Positions 6,488 through 17,300 of a stretch of DNA of 64,000 nucleotides are shown in pieces. A program made the position numbers and the translations under genes. Numbering within the stretch: position 1 is the stretch's first letter; every line of letters begins with the position of its first letter. This DNA comes from Shewanella salipaludis. Lineage in GTDB: Bacteria > Pseudomonadota > Gammaproteobacteria > Enterobacterales > Shewanellaceae. The notes below the pieces were generated by a model. It was not told the origin of the DNA and searched no databases. It was given only the letters and a program-made list of their open reading frames with translations. Where the stretch lies: NCBI RefSeq assembly GCF_012911865.1, contig NZ_JAAXYH010000002.1:62001-126000 (forward strand), written 5' to 3'.

Positions 6488-8407
6488 TTACTTCAGTGAC
6501 TCAAGCTCTTCCCATCGCTCAAAGTAAACCTCTAAACATTGTTCTTTCTCTGCCAGCTCATTGAGGCGTTCATTCACCAGGGCGCTGTCCTGACTGTAGA
6601 AATCCGGCTCACCTATCCTCAGCTGCAGCTGTGCTATTTCTTGCTCCAAGGCTTCCATTAACCCGGGTAAGGCGTCCAATTCTTGCTGTAACTTGTAAGA
6701 CAGCTTCTTGGCGACCTTAGGCGCCGGCGCAGGAGTCTTGACCACTTCGGCGACAACTGGAGGTTGGACCGCCTTTTGCGACTGAGGTTCCTCGGAATAA
6801 AATTTAGCGCCCTGAGACACGGCATCCTGGTAGCCGCCGATATATTCGCTCCAGCGGCCATTGCCGGCAAACCACCAGCTGCTGGTGACGGTATTGTCGA
6901 TGAAGGCCCTGTCATGGCTCACCAGCAGCAGGGTGCCATCGTATTCGGTCAACAGCGACTCTAACAATTCCAGGGTCTCGATGTCGAGATCGTTGGTAGG
7001 TTCGTCGAGTATGATGAGGTTCGCAGGCCTCAGGAGCAGACGGGCCAACAACAGACGATTTTTTTCACCGCCGGACAAGGCCTTAACCGGCGTCCTGGCA
7101 CGCATGGGGGAAAACAGGAAGTCCTGCAAATAGCTCAGGATATGCCTGTCTTTACCATTGATGGTGACTGTCTTCTTGCCCTCGCCGACGTTATCCTCGA
7201 CGGTTTTTTCGGGATCCAAGGCCTCACGGTACTGGTCGAAATAAGCCACTTCCAGCTTGGTACCCACCTTGATCTCACCCGATTGCGGCTGCAACTTTTC
7301 GATCAGCAGTTTAATCAGGGTGGACTTGCCGCAACCGTTGGGTCCGATCAAGGCGATGCGATCGCCCCTGACCACAGTAGTAGTGAAGTTTTTCACCAAG
7401 TCCTTATCCGGCAAGTTGTAGTTCAGTTCTTTGACGTCGAACACCAGCTTACCCGAACGCTCGGTCTCAGACACTGCCATCTTGGCATTGCCCTGACGAT
7501 TGAGGCGCTCCATCCGCTCGACCCGCAGGGCTTTGAGCGCCCGCACCCGGCCTTCGTTGCGGGTACGGCGAGCCTTGACGCCCTGGCGGATCCACACTTC
7601 TTCTTCCGCCAGGCGCTTGTCGAACTGCGCATTCTGCTCCGCCTCGACCCTGAGCCATTCTTGCTTGCCGTCGAGATAGGCCTGATAGTTGCCCGGCCAT
7701 GACGTGACCACGCCGCGATCCAAGTCGACAATGCGGGTCGCCATCCGGGCGATGAAGCCCCTGTCGTGACTGATGAAGACGATGGCGCCCTGATAGCTCA
7801 GCAGGAACTGCTCCAGCCATTCTATGGTGTCTATGTCCAGGTGGTTGGTCGGTTCGTCGAGCAACAGCAGATCCGGCTCGCTCACCAGGGCACGGGCCAA
7901 GGCGACCTTACGTTGCCAGCCACCGGACAATTCGGACAGCGGCTTGTCGGGATCCAGCCCCAGCAGCTCACAATTTTGATTGATGCGTGAATCCAGTTGC
8001 CAACCGTTGAAGTGATCCAAGGTCTCCTGCAGGCGTTCCATCTCCTTGAGCATACGTTCCATCTGCTCAGGATTGGCATGGGCCACGTCGTGGGACAGCT
8101 GATGATAACGCTCCAGCGCCTCACCCACGTCCTTCAGGCCGGCCGAGATATAAGCATAGACAGTGCCCTGCTCCGCCTTGGGCGGATCTTGCTGCAGGCG
8201 GCTGACAGTCACATCGCCGGCGATGTTGAATTCCCCGTCATCGAGCAACACATCGCCAGACAAGACTTTCAACAGGCTGGATTTTCCGGCGCCGTTGCGC
8301 CCCACAATACAGACACGTTCACCGGCTTCGATGGTAAAATCGGCATTTTGCAGCAGTGGGGTATAACCATAGGCTAATGAGCCATTATTGATACGAACCA
8401 GACTCAA
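6488..8407 (-). CDS. uup: ABC-F ATPase Uup
   Basis: Uup is a soluble ABC-F protein with two ATPase domains, linked in E. coli to ribosome function and to precise excision of transposons. Here it has 639 residues (635 in E. coli). Walker A motifs are GRNGAGKS (36-43) and GPNGCGKS, with signatures LSGGWQRK and LSGGEKNR, and Walker B regions LLLLDEPTNHLD and LIILDEPTNDLD. The C-terminal domain after residue 540 is Ala/Pro/Lys-rich then coiled coil, as in Uup. The start is TTG with GGAG six nt upstream. It begins 1 nt after the stop of the glutaredoxin-like gene, so the two are surely cotranscribed. Confidence 0.95.
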   Translation of the reverse strand: MSLVRINNGSLAYGYTPLLQNADFTIEAGERVCIVGRNGAGKSSLLKVLSGDVLLDDGEFNIAGDVTVSRLQQDPPKAEQGTVYAYISAGLKDVGEALERYHQLSHDVAHANPEQMERMLKEMERLQETLDHFNGWQLDSRINQNCELLGLDPDKPLSELSGGWQRKVALARALVSEPDLLLLDEPTNHLDIDTIEWLEQFLLSYQGAIVFISHDRGFIARMATRIVDLDRGVVTSWPGNYQAYLDGKQEWLRVEAEQNAQFDKRLAEEEVWIRQGVKARRTRNEGRVRALKALRVERMERLNRQGNAKMAVSETERSGKLVFDVKELNYNLPDKDLVKNFTTTVVRGDRIALIGPNGCGKSTLIKLLIEKLQPQSGEIKVGTKLEVAYFDQYREALDPEKTVEDNVGEGKKTVTINGKDRHILSYLQDFLFSPMRARTPVKALSGGEKNRLLLARLLLRPANLIILDEPTNDLDIETLELLESLLTEYDGTLLLVSHDRAFIDNTVTSSWWFAGNGRWSEYIGGYQDAVSQGAKFYSEEPQSQKAVQPPVVAEVVKTPAPAPKVAKKLSYKLQQELDALPGLMEALEQEIAQLQLRIGEPDFYSQDSALVNERLNELAEKEQCLEVYFERWEELESLK

Positions 8408-8408
8408 A

Positions 8409-8645
8409 CTAAGCTCCTGTAAACTCTTTTAATTGCTTGGCATCGAAAGGCCAATTCAGCTCACGCCCATCTGGGGCCATGAGCACTGGGATCAGTGTGC
8501 CGTAACGCTCGGCCAAGGTGTCATCATCACAGATATCTCGGCGACTGAATGCGATAGCCGCATCCTGCACCAGGGCTTGGGCCAACTCACACAGATGACA
8601 GCCCTGGGTATGGAACAACAGATACGAGGTTGCCGACTCAGACAT
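8409..8645 (-). CDS. Glutaredoxin-like small protein (DUF836 type)
   Basis: 78-residue thioredoxin-fold protein with a CxxC redox motif CHLC (C16-C19) right after the first beta strand ([12 protein letters not shown]) and a cis-proline region ([14 protein letters not shown]). Family members are annotated as glutaredoxin-like; the substrate is unknown. The start codon overlaps the end of rlmKL by 8 nt and its stop is 1 nt before uup, so it is the middle gene of an rlmKL-grx-uup operon. Confidence 0.85.
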   Translation of the reverse strand: MSESATSYLLFHTQGCHLCELAQALVQDAAIAFSRRDICDDDTLAERYGTLIPVLMAPDGRELNWPFDAKQLKEFTGA

Positions 8646-10770
8646 GGGTGATCAACCAAGTGTTGTGGATATGCGGATTACGTTTGTAATCCAACGGCAG
8701 GGTCATGGCGTCGATATTCGTCACCTGGATCATCAACTTAGCCAGCGCTTCCACGTCCATCTTGAACTTGCGTTTATTGTTGGAGAAGATCAACTCGCCC
8801 TGGGGACTGAGCAATTTGACCAAGGAGGTCAGCAACTCCACATGATCGCGTTGCACATCGAAGGAATCTTCCATCCGCTTGGAATTGGAGAAGGTCGGCG
8901 GGTCGATGAAAATCAGATCATAGGATTGCTGACAATCACGGATCCACTGCAGACAATCGGCCTGGACGAATTCATACTGCTTGCCCTGCAAACCATTGAG
9001 GGCAAAGTTGTCCTTGGCCCAGTTGATATAGGTATTGGACATGTCGACAGTGGTCACAGACTTGGCGCCGCCGAGCCCGGCGTGGACCGAGGCCGACCCA
9101 GTATAGGAGAACAGGTTCAACACCTTGCGCCCCTTGGCCTTCTCACCCACCAGCTTGCGAGTCAATCTATGATCCAGAAACAGCCCGGTATCCAGATAGC
9201 CCGTCAGGTTCAGCTTAAACTTAGCGCCGTATTCCGTGGTGATCCGCTCCAGCTTGCGCTCGTCGAGTTTCTGATACTGGTTGGCGCCTTTCTGACGTTC
9301 ACGGGTCTTGAGGATGATCTTGTTCGGGTTGATGCCGATTGCCGCCGGTAAGGCCAGGAGAACATCGCTGAAACGTCGCTTGGTCACGGCCTCGGGAATG
9401 CTTGCCGGCGCGGAATACTCCTGCACTATCACATAGTCCAGGTACTTATCGACCGCGACATTGTATTCGGGAATGTCCGCATCATATAAGCGGTAACTGT
9501 CTATGCCCTCTTTCTTGGCCCATTTCTCCAGTTGCTTGGCATTCTTCTTGATCCTATTGGCGAACGCAGGCGCGATATCGGCCACATCCATACCATCTTC
9601 GGCCGGCAAAGGCGCATCCCGCCGGGTATTGGTGGCATGCAGGGTATAGAGGTTAAAGGCGCACTCGAGCGCACCGTTAAACATCTTCATCTGCTTATCT
9701 GCCTTGAGTTTAAGCGAAGAGATGAGTTCGACATCGCTGCAGAGGACGGCGACACGCCAGCCACCGAATTCCTTCTTCAGCTTATCGCCCAGTTGATAAT
9801 AGAGTTGCAGCAGCTCAGATACGCTGCCCAAACGCTCACCGTAAGGCGGGTTGGTGATCAAAAAGCCTTCGGCCGCCGGGGGCTCGACAGTCAGGGCATT
9901 GGCCACCTGGAATTCGATGAGATCCAGCACACCGGCGTTTTCGGCGTTGCGCTTGGCCAGGGCCACCAGGCGTGAATCTATATCCGAACCATAGAACTTA
10001 ATGGCGCAGCGCTTGGTGCCCAGAGAGGCTCTGGCCTTGGCTTCGTCGACTACCGCCTGCCATAGCTTGCTATCATGGCAGCGCCAGTGTTCGAAGCCGA
10101 ATCTGCTTCTTTGCATCCCGGGGGCGATATCGGCGGCCATCATCGCCGCCTCTATGAGCACGGTACCACTGCCACAGAAAGGATCGAGCAAGGTGGTAGG
10201 TGCCGCTTGCCAGCCGCTACGGGCCAGCATGTTAGCGGCGAGATTCTCTTTCAGCGGTGCCTCACCCGTGGTCGAGCGATAGCCACGCTGGTGCAACGAA
10301 GGGCCGGAAAAATTCAGCGCTATGGTGATTATGCCATTGCGAAAATGGGCATCGATCCTGAAGTCGGCATCGACACGGGCCACATTGGGCCGCTCCACGC
10401 CATCGTCACGAAAACGATCGACGACCGCATCTTTGATCTTCAGGGCGCCGAACTGGGTATTATTGATGAAACCGCCGGTGCCATGAAAGTCTATGCTGAA
10501 GGTGTTGCGGTTGGAGAAATGCGCAGGCCAATCAACGCAATATGCCGCGTTATAAAGCTGTTCCGCCGACTCACACGCGCCCTTATAGATGACCAACACC
10601 AGGCGACTGGCAAGGCGGGTCCATAAAGTAATGCGGTAAGCCAGCTCTAACGGCGCAGAAAAGTACACCCCGGCAACGCTCTCTTTTATCTCGGTCGCGC
10701 CAAATTCCGCCAGCTCGTTAGCCAGACTATATTCGAAGCCCTTGGGGGCCGCAGCAAAAAAATTAAACAT
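8638..10770 (-). CDS. rlmL: Bifunctional 23S rRNA methyltransferase RlmKL
   Basis: RlmKL methylates 23S rRNA at G2445 (m2G, N-terminal RlmL half) and G2069 (m7G, C-terminal RlmK half). The 710-residue protein has the THUMP region at about 50-155, the first methyltransferase with [15 protein letters not shown] and the catalytic NPPYGERLG, and the second with [13 protein letters not shown] and [14 protein letters not shown]. Both halves are complete. Start [14 protein letters not shown] matches the family. It is the first gene of the operon with the glutaredoxin-like gene and uup, and is divergent from the initiator tRNA array. Confidence 0.97.
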   Translation of the reverse strand: MFNFFAAAPKGFEYSLANELAEFGATEIKESVAGVYFSAPLELAYRITLWTRLASRLVLVIYKGACESAEQLYNAAYCVDWPAHFSNRNTFSIDFHGTGGFINNTQFGALKIKDAVVDRFRDDGVERPNVARVDADFRIDAHFRNGIITIALNFSGPSLHQRGYRSTTGEAPLKENLAANMLARSGWQAAPTTLLDPFCGSGTVLIEAAMMAADIAPGMQRSRFGFEHWRCHDSKLWQAVVDEAKARASLGTKRCAIKFYGSDIDSRLVALAKRNAENAGVLDLIEFQVANALTVEPPAAEGFLITNPPYGERLGSVSELLQLYYQLGDKLKKEFGGWRVAVLCSDVELISSLKLKADKQMKMFNGALECAFNLYTLHATNTRRDAPLPAEDGMDVADIAPAFANRIKKNAKQLEKWAKKEGIDSYRLYDADIPEYNVAVDKYLDYVIVQEYSAPASIPEAVTKRRFSDVLLALPAAIGINPNKIILKTRERQKGANQYQKLDERKLERITTEYGAKFKLNLTGYLDTGLFLDHRLTRKLVGEKAKGRKVLNLFSYTGSASVHAGLGGAKSVTTVDMSNTYINWAKDNFALNGLQGKQYEFVQADCLQWIRDCQQSYDLIFIDPPTFSNSKRMEDSFDVQRDHVELLTSLVKLLSPQGELIFSNNKRKFKMDVEALAKLMIQVTNIDAMTLPLDYKRNPHIHNTWLITHV

Positions 10771-10966
10771 GAATAGTAAACTACGCCGTCAAAATCAAAC
10801 CGCCATTATACCTGTTACCACTAATAAAAGATAAACAGTTATTGGCCCCTATGGCCTTGGCGCACGCAGTTCCCGCCCCATAACGCCACAGGTTGCCGAT
10901 TTCAGTGCGAAATACCCGCATCCAGTCGCTTATTTGAGCACTCACCACTTATTTTACACTTGCGCC

Positions 10967-10995
10967 TTGCAATGCCAAGACGCTGTCGTTATAGT
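10967..10995 (+). promoter_or_regulatory. Promoter of the initiator tRNA array
   Basis: -35 TTGCAA (10967-10972), 17-bp spacer, -10 TATAGT (10990-10995), then a GC-rich discriminator CTGCCCCGC, the pattern of stringently controlled stable RNA promoters. The first tRNA starts 22 nt after the -10. Confidence 0.75.
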
Positions 10996-11016
10996 CTGCC
11001 CCGCTTTGAAGACGGA

Positions 11017-11093
<77 letters not shown>

Positions 11094-11127
11094 ATTCAAG
11101 GCATGAGTACAAATGATATTATTCGGA

Positions 11128-11204
<77 letters not shown>

Positions 11205-11267
11205 ATTCCTCACTGAAGGAAGCGAATAATTCAGTGTTAAGCTCAAGATGTAAAGCATAAAATCGGA

Positions 11268-11357
11268 CGCGGGATGGAGCAGCATGGTAGCTCGTCGGGC
11301 TCAGCTCTTCATGACCAGAGTCGAAGGTCGTAGGTTCAAATCAGGCTTACGCAATCA
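11268..11357 (+). pseudogene. Broken initiator tRNA copy with anticodon-loop insertion
   Basis: The 5' half (acceptor strand, D arm, anticodon 5' strand) equals the intact copies. After GGGCTC there is an extra block AGCTCTTC, then ATGACC and further changes, and the 3' acceptor strand is altered (GGCTTACGCAATCA) so that it no longer pairs with CGCGGGA. It cannot form a normal tRNA. It sits between intact copies 2 and 3. Confidence 0.85.
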
Positions 11358-11421
11358 ACTTTCTTACTGATGAAAGACAAAAAATCAGTGTTAAGCTCAA
11401 GAAGTAAAGCATAAAATCGGA

Positions 11422-11498
<77 letters not shown>

Positions 11499-11559
11499 CT
11501 TTCTTGCTGAGGAAAGTAAAAATTCAGTGTTAAGCTCAAGATGTAAAAATGAAATCGGA

Positions 11560-11906
<347 letters not shown>

Positions 11907-12047
11907 CCCCGGGCGAAGCTCGTAGGTTCAAACCCTGCTCCCGCAACCACTTCAAATGTATTCCTCAGTTATTCTTCAATTATTCCTCAGTTATTCTTCA
12001 ATTTTTCTTTAAAACAACCCTCCTCTCTGTGTTCGACCAAGCTAAAA

Positions 12048-12136
12048 CAGCATTGGCGCGTCGGGCTCGGCTCTTGATAACCTCGGGTGATAACCCAGGG
12101 CGAAGCTCGTAGGTGCAAATCCTGCTTCCGCAACCA
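12048..12136 (+). pseudogene. Degenerate tRNA-fMet copy P3
   Basis: As P2, with extra point changes (CTCGGG, GGTGCAAATCC, GCTTCCGC). The spacer before it contains a duplicated TTATTCCTCAGTTATTCTTCAAT block. Confidence 0.7.
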
Positions 12137-12217
12137 CTTCAATACTTATTCTTCAATTATTCGTTAACACAAACCACGCCAACACTGTTAAAGCAACTCT
12201 CGATGACCCCTTCTCCA

Positions 12218-12295
12218 TTCGGCCAAGCTGATATGCAACAGGCTCCTGATAAACAGGCGAAGAGCCTGAATTCAGATAAGGCGCCGGCAGCCATT
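12218..12295 (+). pseudogene. Far-decayed tRNA-fMet copy P4
   Basis: Only scattered blocks still align with P3: TTCGGCCAAGCT, GGCTCCTGATAA, GGCGAAG, and GCCGGCAGCCA for the 3' end. The order and spacing of the blocks match the other copies, which is the reason for calling it. Confidence 0.45.
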
Positions 12296-12598
12296 TGAAT
12301 TTAGCTTTTCTGAGTCATTATTATGCAGGAATATCCATCGGCGCCGCGGCTACCATAGGCAAAATTCGGTTGCTGATCCTCTATCTTTAACCTGGGGTTA
12401 ATATAGGTATTTTACCCGGGTTAATTTTCCCGGGCATGGCTATCGCGCTTCCTCTGGCTGGGCATCATTTCCTGTGCAACAGCAGAGGTAAGATTCCGGG
12501 TAAAAACCAGGCTAAATATGGCGCAGGTTAAAAAGATAGAGACAGGAATAAGGATAGGAATAGAGGTAAAGATAAAAGGAAGCGAAGTAAAATGGGTC
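12296..12598. other. Intergenic region between tRNA remnants and zapC
   Basis: No convincing gene. It holds two CCCGGG palindromes around TTAATTTT (near 12416-12436), which can form a weak stem, and a purine-rich tract on the plus strand at about 12525-12592 (AGATAGAGACAGGAATAAGG and similar). No clear T-run terminator for zapC was found. Confidence 0.5.
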
Positions 12599-13132
12599 TC
12601 AAGCAGCGACTATGTGTTTTTTCACCCGCAATGGATGCAATCTGTTATGCATTATCTTTATGGTTTCAAACTGACTCAAGATCTTGGCATCGCTCAGGGT
12701 CAATTCCTTCGACAACAACATGACCAGGGTCGCCTGCAGACTGTTTTCCACCACCAACACCAAGGCCCTCTCCCCGCGACACTTGAGTTCAAACAACTTG
12801 CCTGCTTCGCTGTAGACACAGACATCGCTGACATCGAAGAACCAGGACTTAGGCATCTGGGGTTTGAGCATAAAATGGGCTGCGGTGGCATTCAATGCCG
12901 TCTGCACTATGGCGGCGTCTGTGACAGACAATACTCTGGGCAGCCGATCGAGCAGTTCGATATAGAACCGTGCATGTTCGATACTGAACTCACTCTGAAA
13001 TAATGCATCCGGAATAAGTGACTTGGCTCTATAAGGAGTAAGAAATTCCATTTCCATACCTAACGAAACGCTTAATACACCATACGTATCGTTATATCTC
13101 CACTGCCAATCCTTCTGTGGCATTAATAGCAT
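12599..13132 (-). CDS. zapC: Cell division protein ZapC
   Basis: ZapC binds FtsZ and stabilises the Z ring. The 177-residue protein matches the family in length and in the blocks LKPQMPKSWFFD and IKIMHNRLHP (E. coli: LKPQMPKSWHF and IKIMNDRLKP). E. coli zapC also lies beside pyrD, as here. Start ATG at 13132 (MLLMPQKDWQWRYND) has AGGT about 8 nt upstream; a second ATG three codons on is possible. Overall similarity to E. coli looks modest, so the name rests on the blocks plus synteny. Confidence 0.88.
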   Translation of the reverse strand: MLLMPQKDWQWRYNDTYGVLSVSLGMEMEFLTPYRAKSLIPDALFQSEFSIEHARFYIELLDRLPRVLSVTDAAIVQTALNATAAHFMLKPQMPKSWFFDVSDVCVYSEAGKLFELKCRGERALVLVVENSLQATLVMLLSKELTLSDAKILSQFETIKIMHNRLHPLRVKKHIVAA

Positions 13133-13268
13133 AACCTTTACCTACAAGCTGAACTCATGCAGATAATAGTAGATATTTTACTCAATATCAAAAAGTATTT
13201 TTAAATATCCAACCAATAAACAAGATCTTAATGAGATCTAATATGGATCGTTTTGCGATCTGAATGAG

Positions 13269-13296
13269 AAAAAAGGATCGCTTTCGCGATCCTTTT
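13269..13296 (-). terminator. Terminator of pyrD
   Basis: 7-bp stem GGATCGC/GCGATCC with a TTTC loop, followed on the minus strand by six T. It lies 3 nt after the pyrD stop. Confidence 0.9.
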
Positions 13297-13298
13297 CT

Positions 13299-14318
13299 TT
13301 ATTTTGCCCTATATGCGGCAACAATTTCTTTTATTAACTCTGGACCATGATAAATAAACCCGGAATATATTTGTACCATGGACGCACCCGCATCGAATTT
13401 TGCCAGTGCATCGGCGGCAGAATTAATCCCGCCAACCCCCATGATGGGGATCTGTCCCTGTAAGGCCTTAGCCAGCTGTCTGATCACTTTGGTGGACAGC
13501 TCCGCCAGAGGTTTACCACTTAAGCCACCGCTTTCATTGGCATTTTCCAAACCACTGACCCCATCTCTGGTGAGTGTGGTATTGGTTGCAATCGCCCCGT
13601 CAAACTTATTCTTAAGCAAAGACTCGGCGATATTGTCAATCTCATCCGGGGTCAGATCCGGTGCGATTTTCAGTGCAACAGGCACATAGCGTCCATGCTT
13701 GGCCGCGAGTTCGGCTTGCTTCACTTTGATCGCACTCAGAAGATCATCCAACAGATCGCCATACTGCAGCGATCTTAATCCCGGTGTATTGGGCGACGAA
13801 ATATTCACTGTGATGTAAGAAGCATAGGGATAGACTTTGTCCATGCAGATCAAATAATCGTCTTTTCCCGTTTCGACCGGGGTATCTTTGTTCTTGCCTA
13901 TGTTCACGCCGACCAAGATACCAGATTTTTTGGCGATAAGGTTTTTAACCAGATTATCGACCCCTTTATTATTAAACCCCATCCGATTGATAATGGCCTG
14001 AGCGGGCTTGAGCCTGAATAGCCTGGGAAGCTCATTACCCGGCTGCGGCCTGGGTGTCACTGTGCCAACCTCGACATGACCGAATCCCATGGCCTGGAAG
14101 GCATCTATGGCCTCACCGTCCTTATCCAAGCCCGCAGCCAAACCCACGGGATTGGGAAATGTCAGTCCCATGAAATTCACTGGTGCTGGCGCAATCTGCT
14201 GACGATATAAACAGGCCAGCGGGCTGTTGGAGGTGGCACTTAAACTGCGAATGGCCAACTTATGCGCTCGCTCAGGGTCCATCTGGAACATGACTTTCTG
14301 TGCGATTTTGTAAAACAT
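13299..14318 (-). CDS. pyrD: Dihydroorotate dehydrogenase (quinone), class 2
   Basis: PyrD oxidises dihydroorotate to orotate in pyrimidine synthesis and passes electrons to quinone at the inner membrane. The 339-residue protein (336 in E. coli) has the class 2 N-terminal helix region ([22 protein letters not shown]) and the FMN-binding and active-site blocks [23 protein letters not shown], and [11 protein letters not shown] with the catalytic serine of class 2 enzymes. GGAG lies 7 nt before the ATG. An intrinsic terminator lies only about 16 nt upstream of the start, leaving little room for a separate promoter. Confidence 0.97.
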   Translation of the reverse strand: MFYKIAQKVMFQMDPERAHKLAIRSLSATSNSPLACLYRQQIAPAPVNFMGLTFPNPVGLAAGLDKDGEAIDAFQAMGFGHVEVGTVTPRPQPGNELPRLFRLKPAQAIINRMGFNNKGVDNLVKNLIAKKSGILVGVNIGKNKDTPVETGKDDYLICMDKVYPYASYITVNISSPNTPGLRSLQYGDLLDDLLSAIKVKQAELAAKHGRYVPVALKIAPDLTPDEIDNIAESLLKNKFDGAIATNTTLTRDGVSGLENANESGGLSGKPLAELSTKVIRQLAKALQGQIPIMGVGGINSAADALAKFDAGASMVQIYSGFIYHGPELIKEIVAAYRAK

Positions 14319-14333
14319 GCTTTCTCCTTGAGC

Positions 14334-14364
14334 TAAAAAAAGCCCCGGCGATCGCCAGGGCTTA
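14334..14364 (-). terminator. Terminator of gdhB, immediately upstream of pyrD
   Basis: Stem AAGCCC-c-GGCG / CGCC-a-GGGCTT, then seven T on the minus strand. It follows the GDH stop by 17 nt and ends about 16 nt before the pyrD ATG, so it may also attenuate read-through into pyrD. Confidence 0.85.
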
Positions 14365-14380
14365 AGACATTAACAACGCC

Positions 14381-17300
14381 TTACTTAGGACCTTCGCAAT
14401 GAAGGATAAGCAGGTTCAATTCCCGCAATGCAACCGAGAACTTGGCAAATTCATGACTCTGAGATGTCTTGAAGTCGGCCAGCATGTGGAACCATCTTTC
14501 CAGCAGTCCCTGATTGCTCTCTAACCATTGGGCAATCACGGTATCGGCATCACAGGTCTCGCTGCAGGTTTTCAATACCACAGAACTGAGCGCTCTTTGT
14601 TGCCAATCCAGCTCTTCCCTGAAGGCCGCTCGGGCCAGGGCTTGCCAATGGTTAGCCACGGGCTGGGCACTGATCTGGTTCAGGAACCAATGCAGCTCGA
14701 CTCTGGCACCCAACTTGAAGTAGGTCTCGGCCACCAGTGCCACAGGCTTATCCTGGAGTTGGGCTATCTGGGCAATGTCCAGTGCCGAGAACAGGGTGCT
14801 CATGTTGGCAACCTGAGTCGCCACTTCGACGGGCACCTTCTCCTCGACCAGCTGGGCTATCTCGGCGTCGATACCGGCCACTTCATCCTCGACCATGTAA
14901 TTATGCACATTGGCTTCAAGCTGGCTGAATACCGGCTTATAGAAGGCAATGCTCTGCTCTATGCTGAAATTACGGTTGCGGTGACGCAGGAACCAGCGAC
15001 AAACCCGGCGCATGTTGCGGCGCAGCTGATACAGCATCTCGCCTTGCACGCTGGCAGGGGCAATGCCATTGAGCGCCGAAATGGATTTGGTCAACTCATC
15101 CAAACCGAACACTTCACGGGCAATGGTATAACAGATCGCCGCCTCGGCCACCGAAGCACCGGTTTCGTCCTGCATACGCTGAACGAAATTCATCCCCATG
15201 TTGTTGACCAGTTCGTTGGCCAGAGAGGTCGCAATAATCTCACCGCGCAGTGGATGCGATGCCATCTGTTCGCTGTATTTCTCCTGCAGTTTCTGCGGGA
15301 AATATTTGATCAGCAGCTGGCTGAGTAGAGAGTTATCGGTGATTTCCGGTGTCACCAACTGCTCTTTGAGCAGCATCTTGGCGTAGGCCACCAACACAGA
15401 CAGTTCAGGACGGGTCAAGGCACGGCCATTCGCCAGGCGCTCGGCCAGTTCCTCTTCCGATGGCAGGAACTCCAACGCCCGATCCAGCTTGGCATCTTTT
15501 TCCAAATACTGAATGAAACGTATCTGTTCTTTCAACTGCTCGGCACCATGTACCTGAGTCACAGAGATGGTACGGGTCTGATCTTTACAATCTTGCAGTA
15601 CTATCTGACCGACTTCTTCGGTCATCTCTTCCAACAAACGGTTGCGTTGCTTCAGGGTCATCTCGCCGTCGGCCACCAAGGCGTTAAGCAAGATCTTGAT
15701 GTTGACTTCGTTGTCCGAACAGTCAACCCCGCCTACGTTGTCGACGAAATCGGTATTTATCCGGCCGCCATTGGCAGCATACTCGATACGACCCAACTGA
15801 GTGCAACCTAAGTTACCCCCCTCGCCTATGATCTTGGCGCGGACTTCACGACCATTGACCCGAATCGCGTCGTTGGCACGATCTCCTACTTCGGCATGGG
15901 TCTCACGGGCAGCTTTAACATAGGTGCCGATACCGCCATTCCAGATGAGATCCACCGGCATTTTCAGCAATTCTTTCAGCAGTTCGTGCGGCGTCATGGT
16001 GGCTTTTTCTGTGCCCAACATGGCCTTCATTTCGGCCGATAGCGGGATAGATTTAGCCGAGCGCAGGAATAAACCGCCGCCCTTGGAGATCAGCTTGGCG
16101 TTATAGTCTTCCCAGCTGGAGCGCGGCAAGACGAACAGGCGCTGACGTTCGGCATAGCTGGCAGCGACGTCCGGATTCGGGTCGATGAAGATATGCATAT
16201 GGTTGAATGCGGCCACCAGCTTAGTGTGCTCAGACAACAACATACCGTTACCGAATACGTCACCGGCCATGTCACCTATGCCGAGGCAAGTGAAATCTGT
16301 GCTCTGGCAATCCACGCCTTCTTCGCGGAAGTGACGTTTAACCGACTCCCAGGCACCCTTGGCGGTAATCCCCATCTTCTTGTGATCATAACCGTTGCTG
16401 CCACCCGAGGCGAATGCATCGCCGAGCCAGAAACCGTATTCGATGGCGATGGCGTTGGCTATGTCCGAGAAGGTCGCTGTCCCCTTATCCGCTGCCACCA
16501 CCAGGTAAGGATCGTCTTCGTCGTGGCGTACCACGTCCACCGGCGCCACTATCTCACCGTTGATGATATTGTCGGAGATATCCAACAAACCGCGGATAAA
16601 CAAGCGGTAACATTCCTGACCTTCGGTGAAGAAGGCTTCACGGCCACCTTCGGTCGGCAGTTGTTTACAAACGAAACCACCCTTGGCTCCCACAGGCACT
16701 ATCACAGTGTTCTTAACCTGCTGGGCTTTGACCAAGCCGAGTACTTCGGTACGGAAGTCTTCGCGGCGATCGGACCAGCGCAGACCGCCCCTGGCGACCT
16801 TGCCACCACGCAGATGCACGCCTTCGACTCTGGGCGAGTAGACGAAAATCTCATATTTCGGCAGTGGACGCGGCATTTCAGGGATCAGTGCCGGTGAATA
16901 TTTAAAGGAAATATAGCTCTTAGGCTCGCCTTCAGGGGTCACCTGGTAGAAGTTGGTTCTCAGGGTCGCATTGATCAAATCCAGATAGCGGCGAATGATG
17001 CGATCATCATCCAGGCTGGAGACTTCATCCAGACGCAGGTTGATCTGCTCCATAAACTTGCCCAGGGTACGGGTCTTCAGTTTAGGATTGAACTTGCGGA
17101 TAAACATCTTCACCAGCAAGTCGGCGATCTGCGGATAGCGGCTGAAGGTTTCTTCTATGTATGCCTGACTGAAGGTCGCATCTATTTGACGCATGTACTT
17201 GGCGTAGGCACGCAGCACTGAAACTTCACGGCCGCTGAGGCCTGTGGCCAGCACCATACGGTTGAAACCATCGTCTTCCAGCTTCTTCTGCCATACCTGT

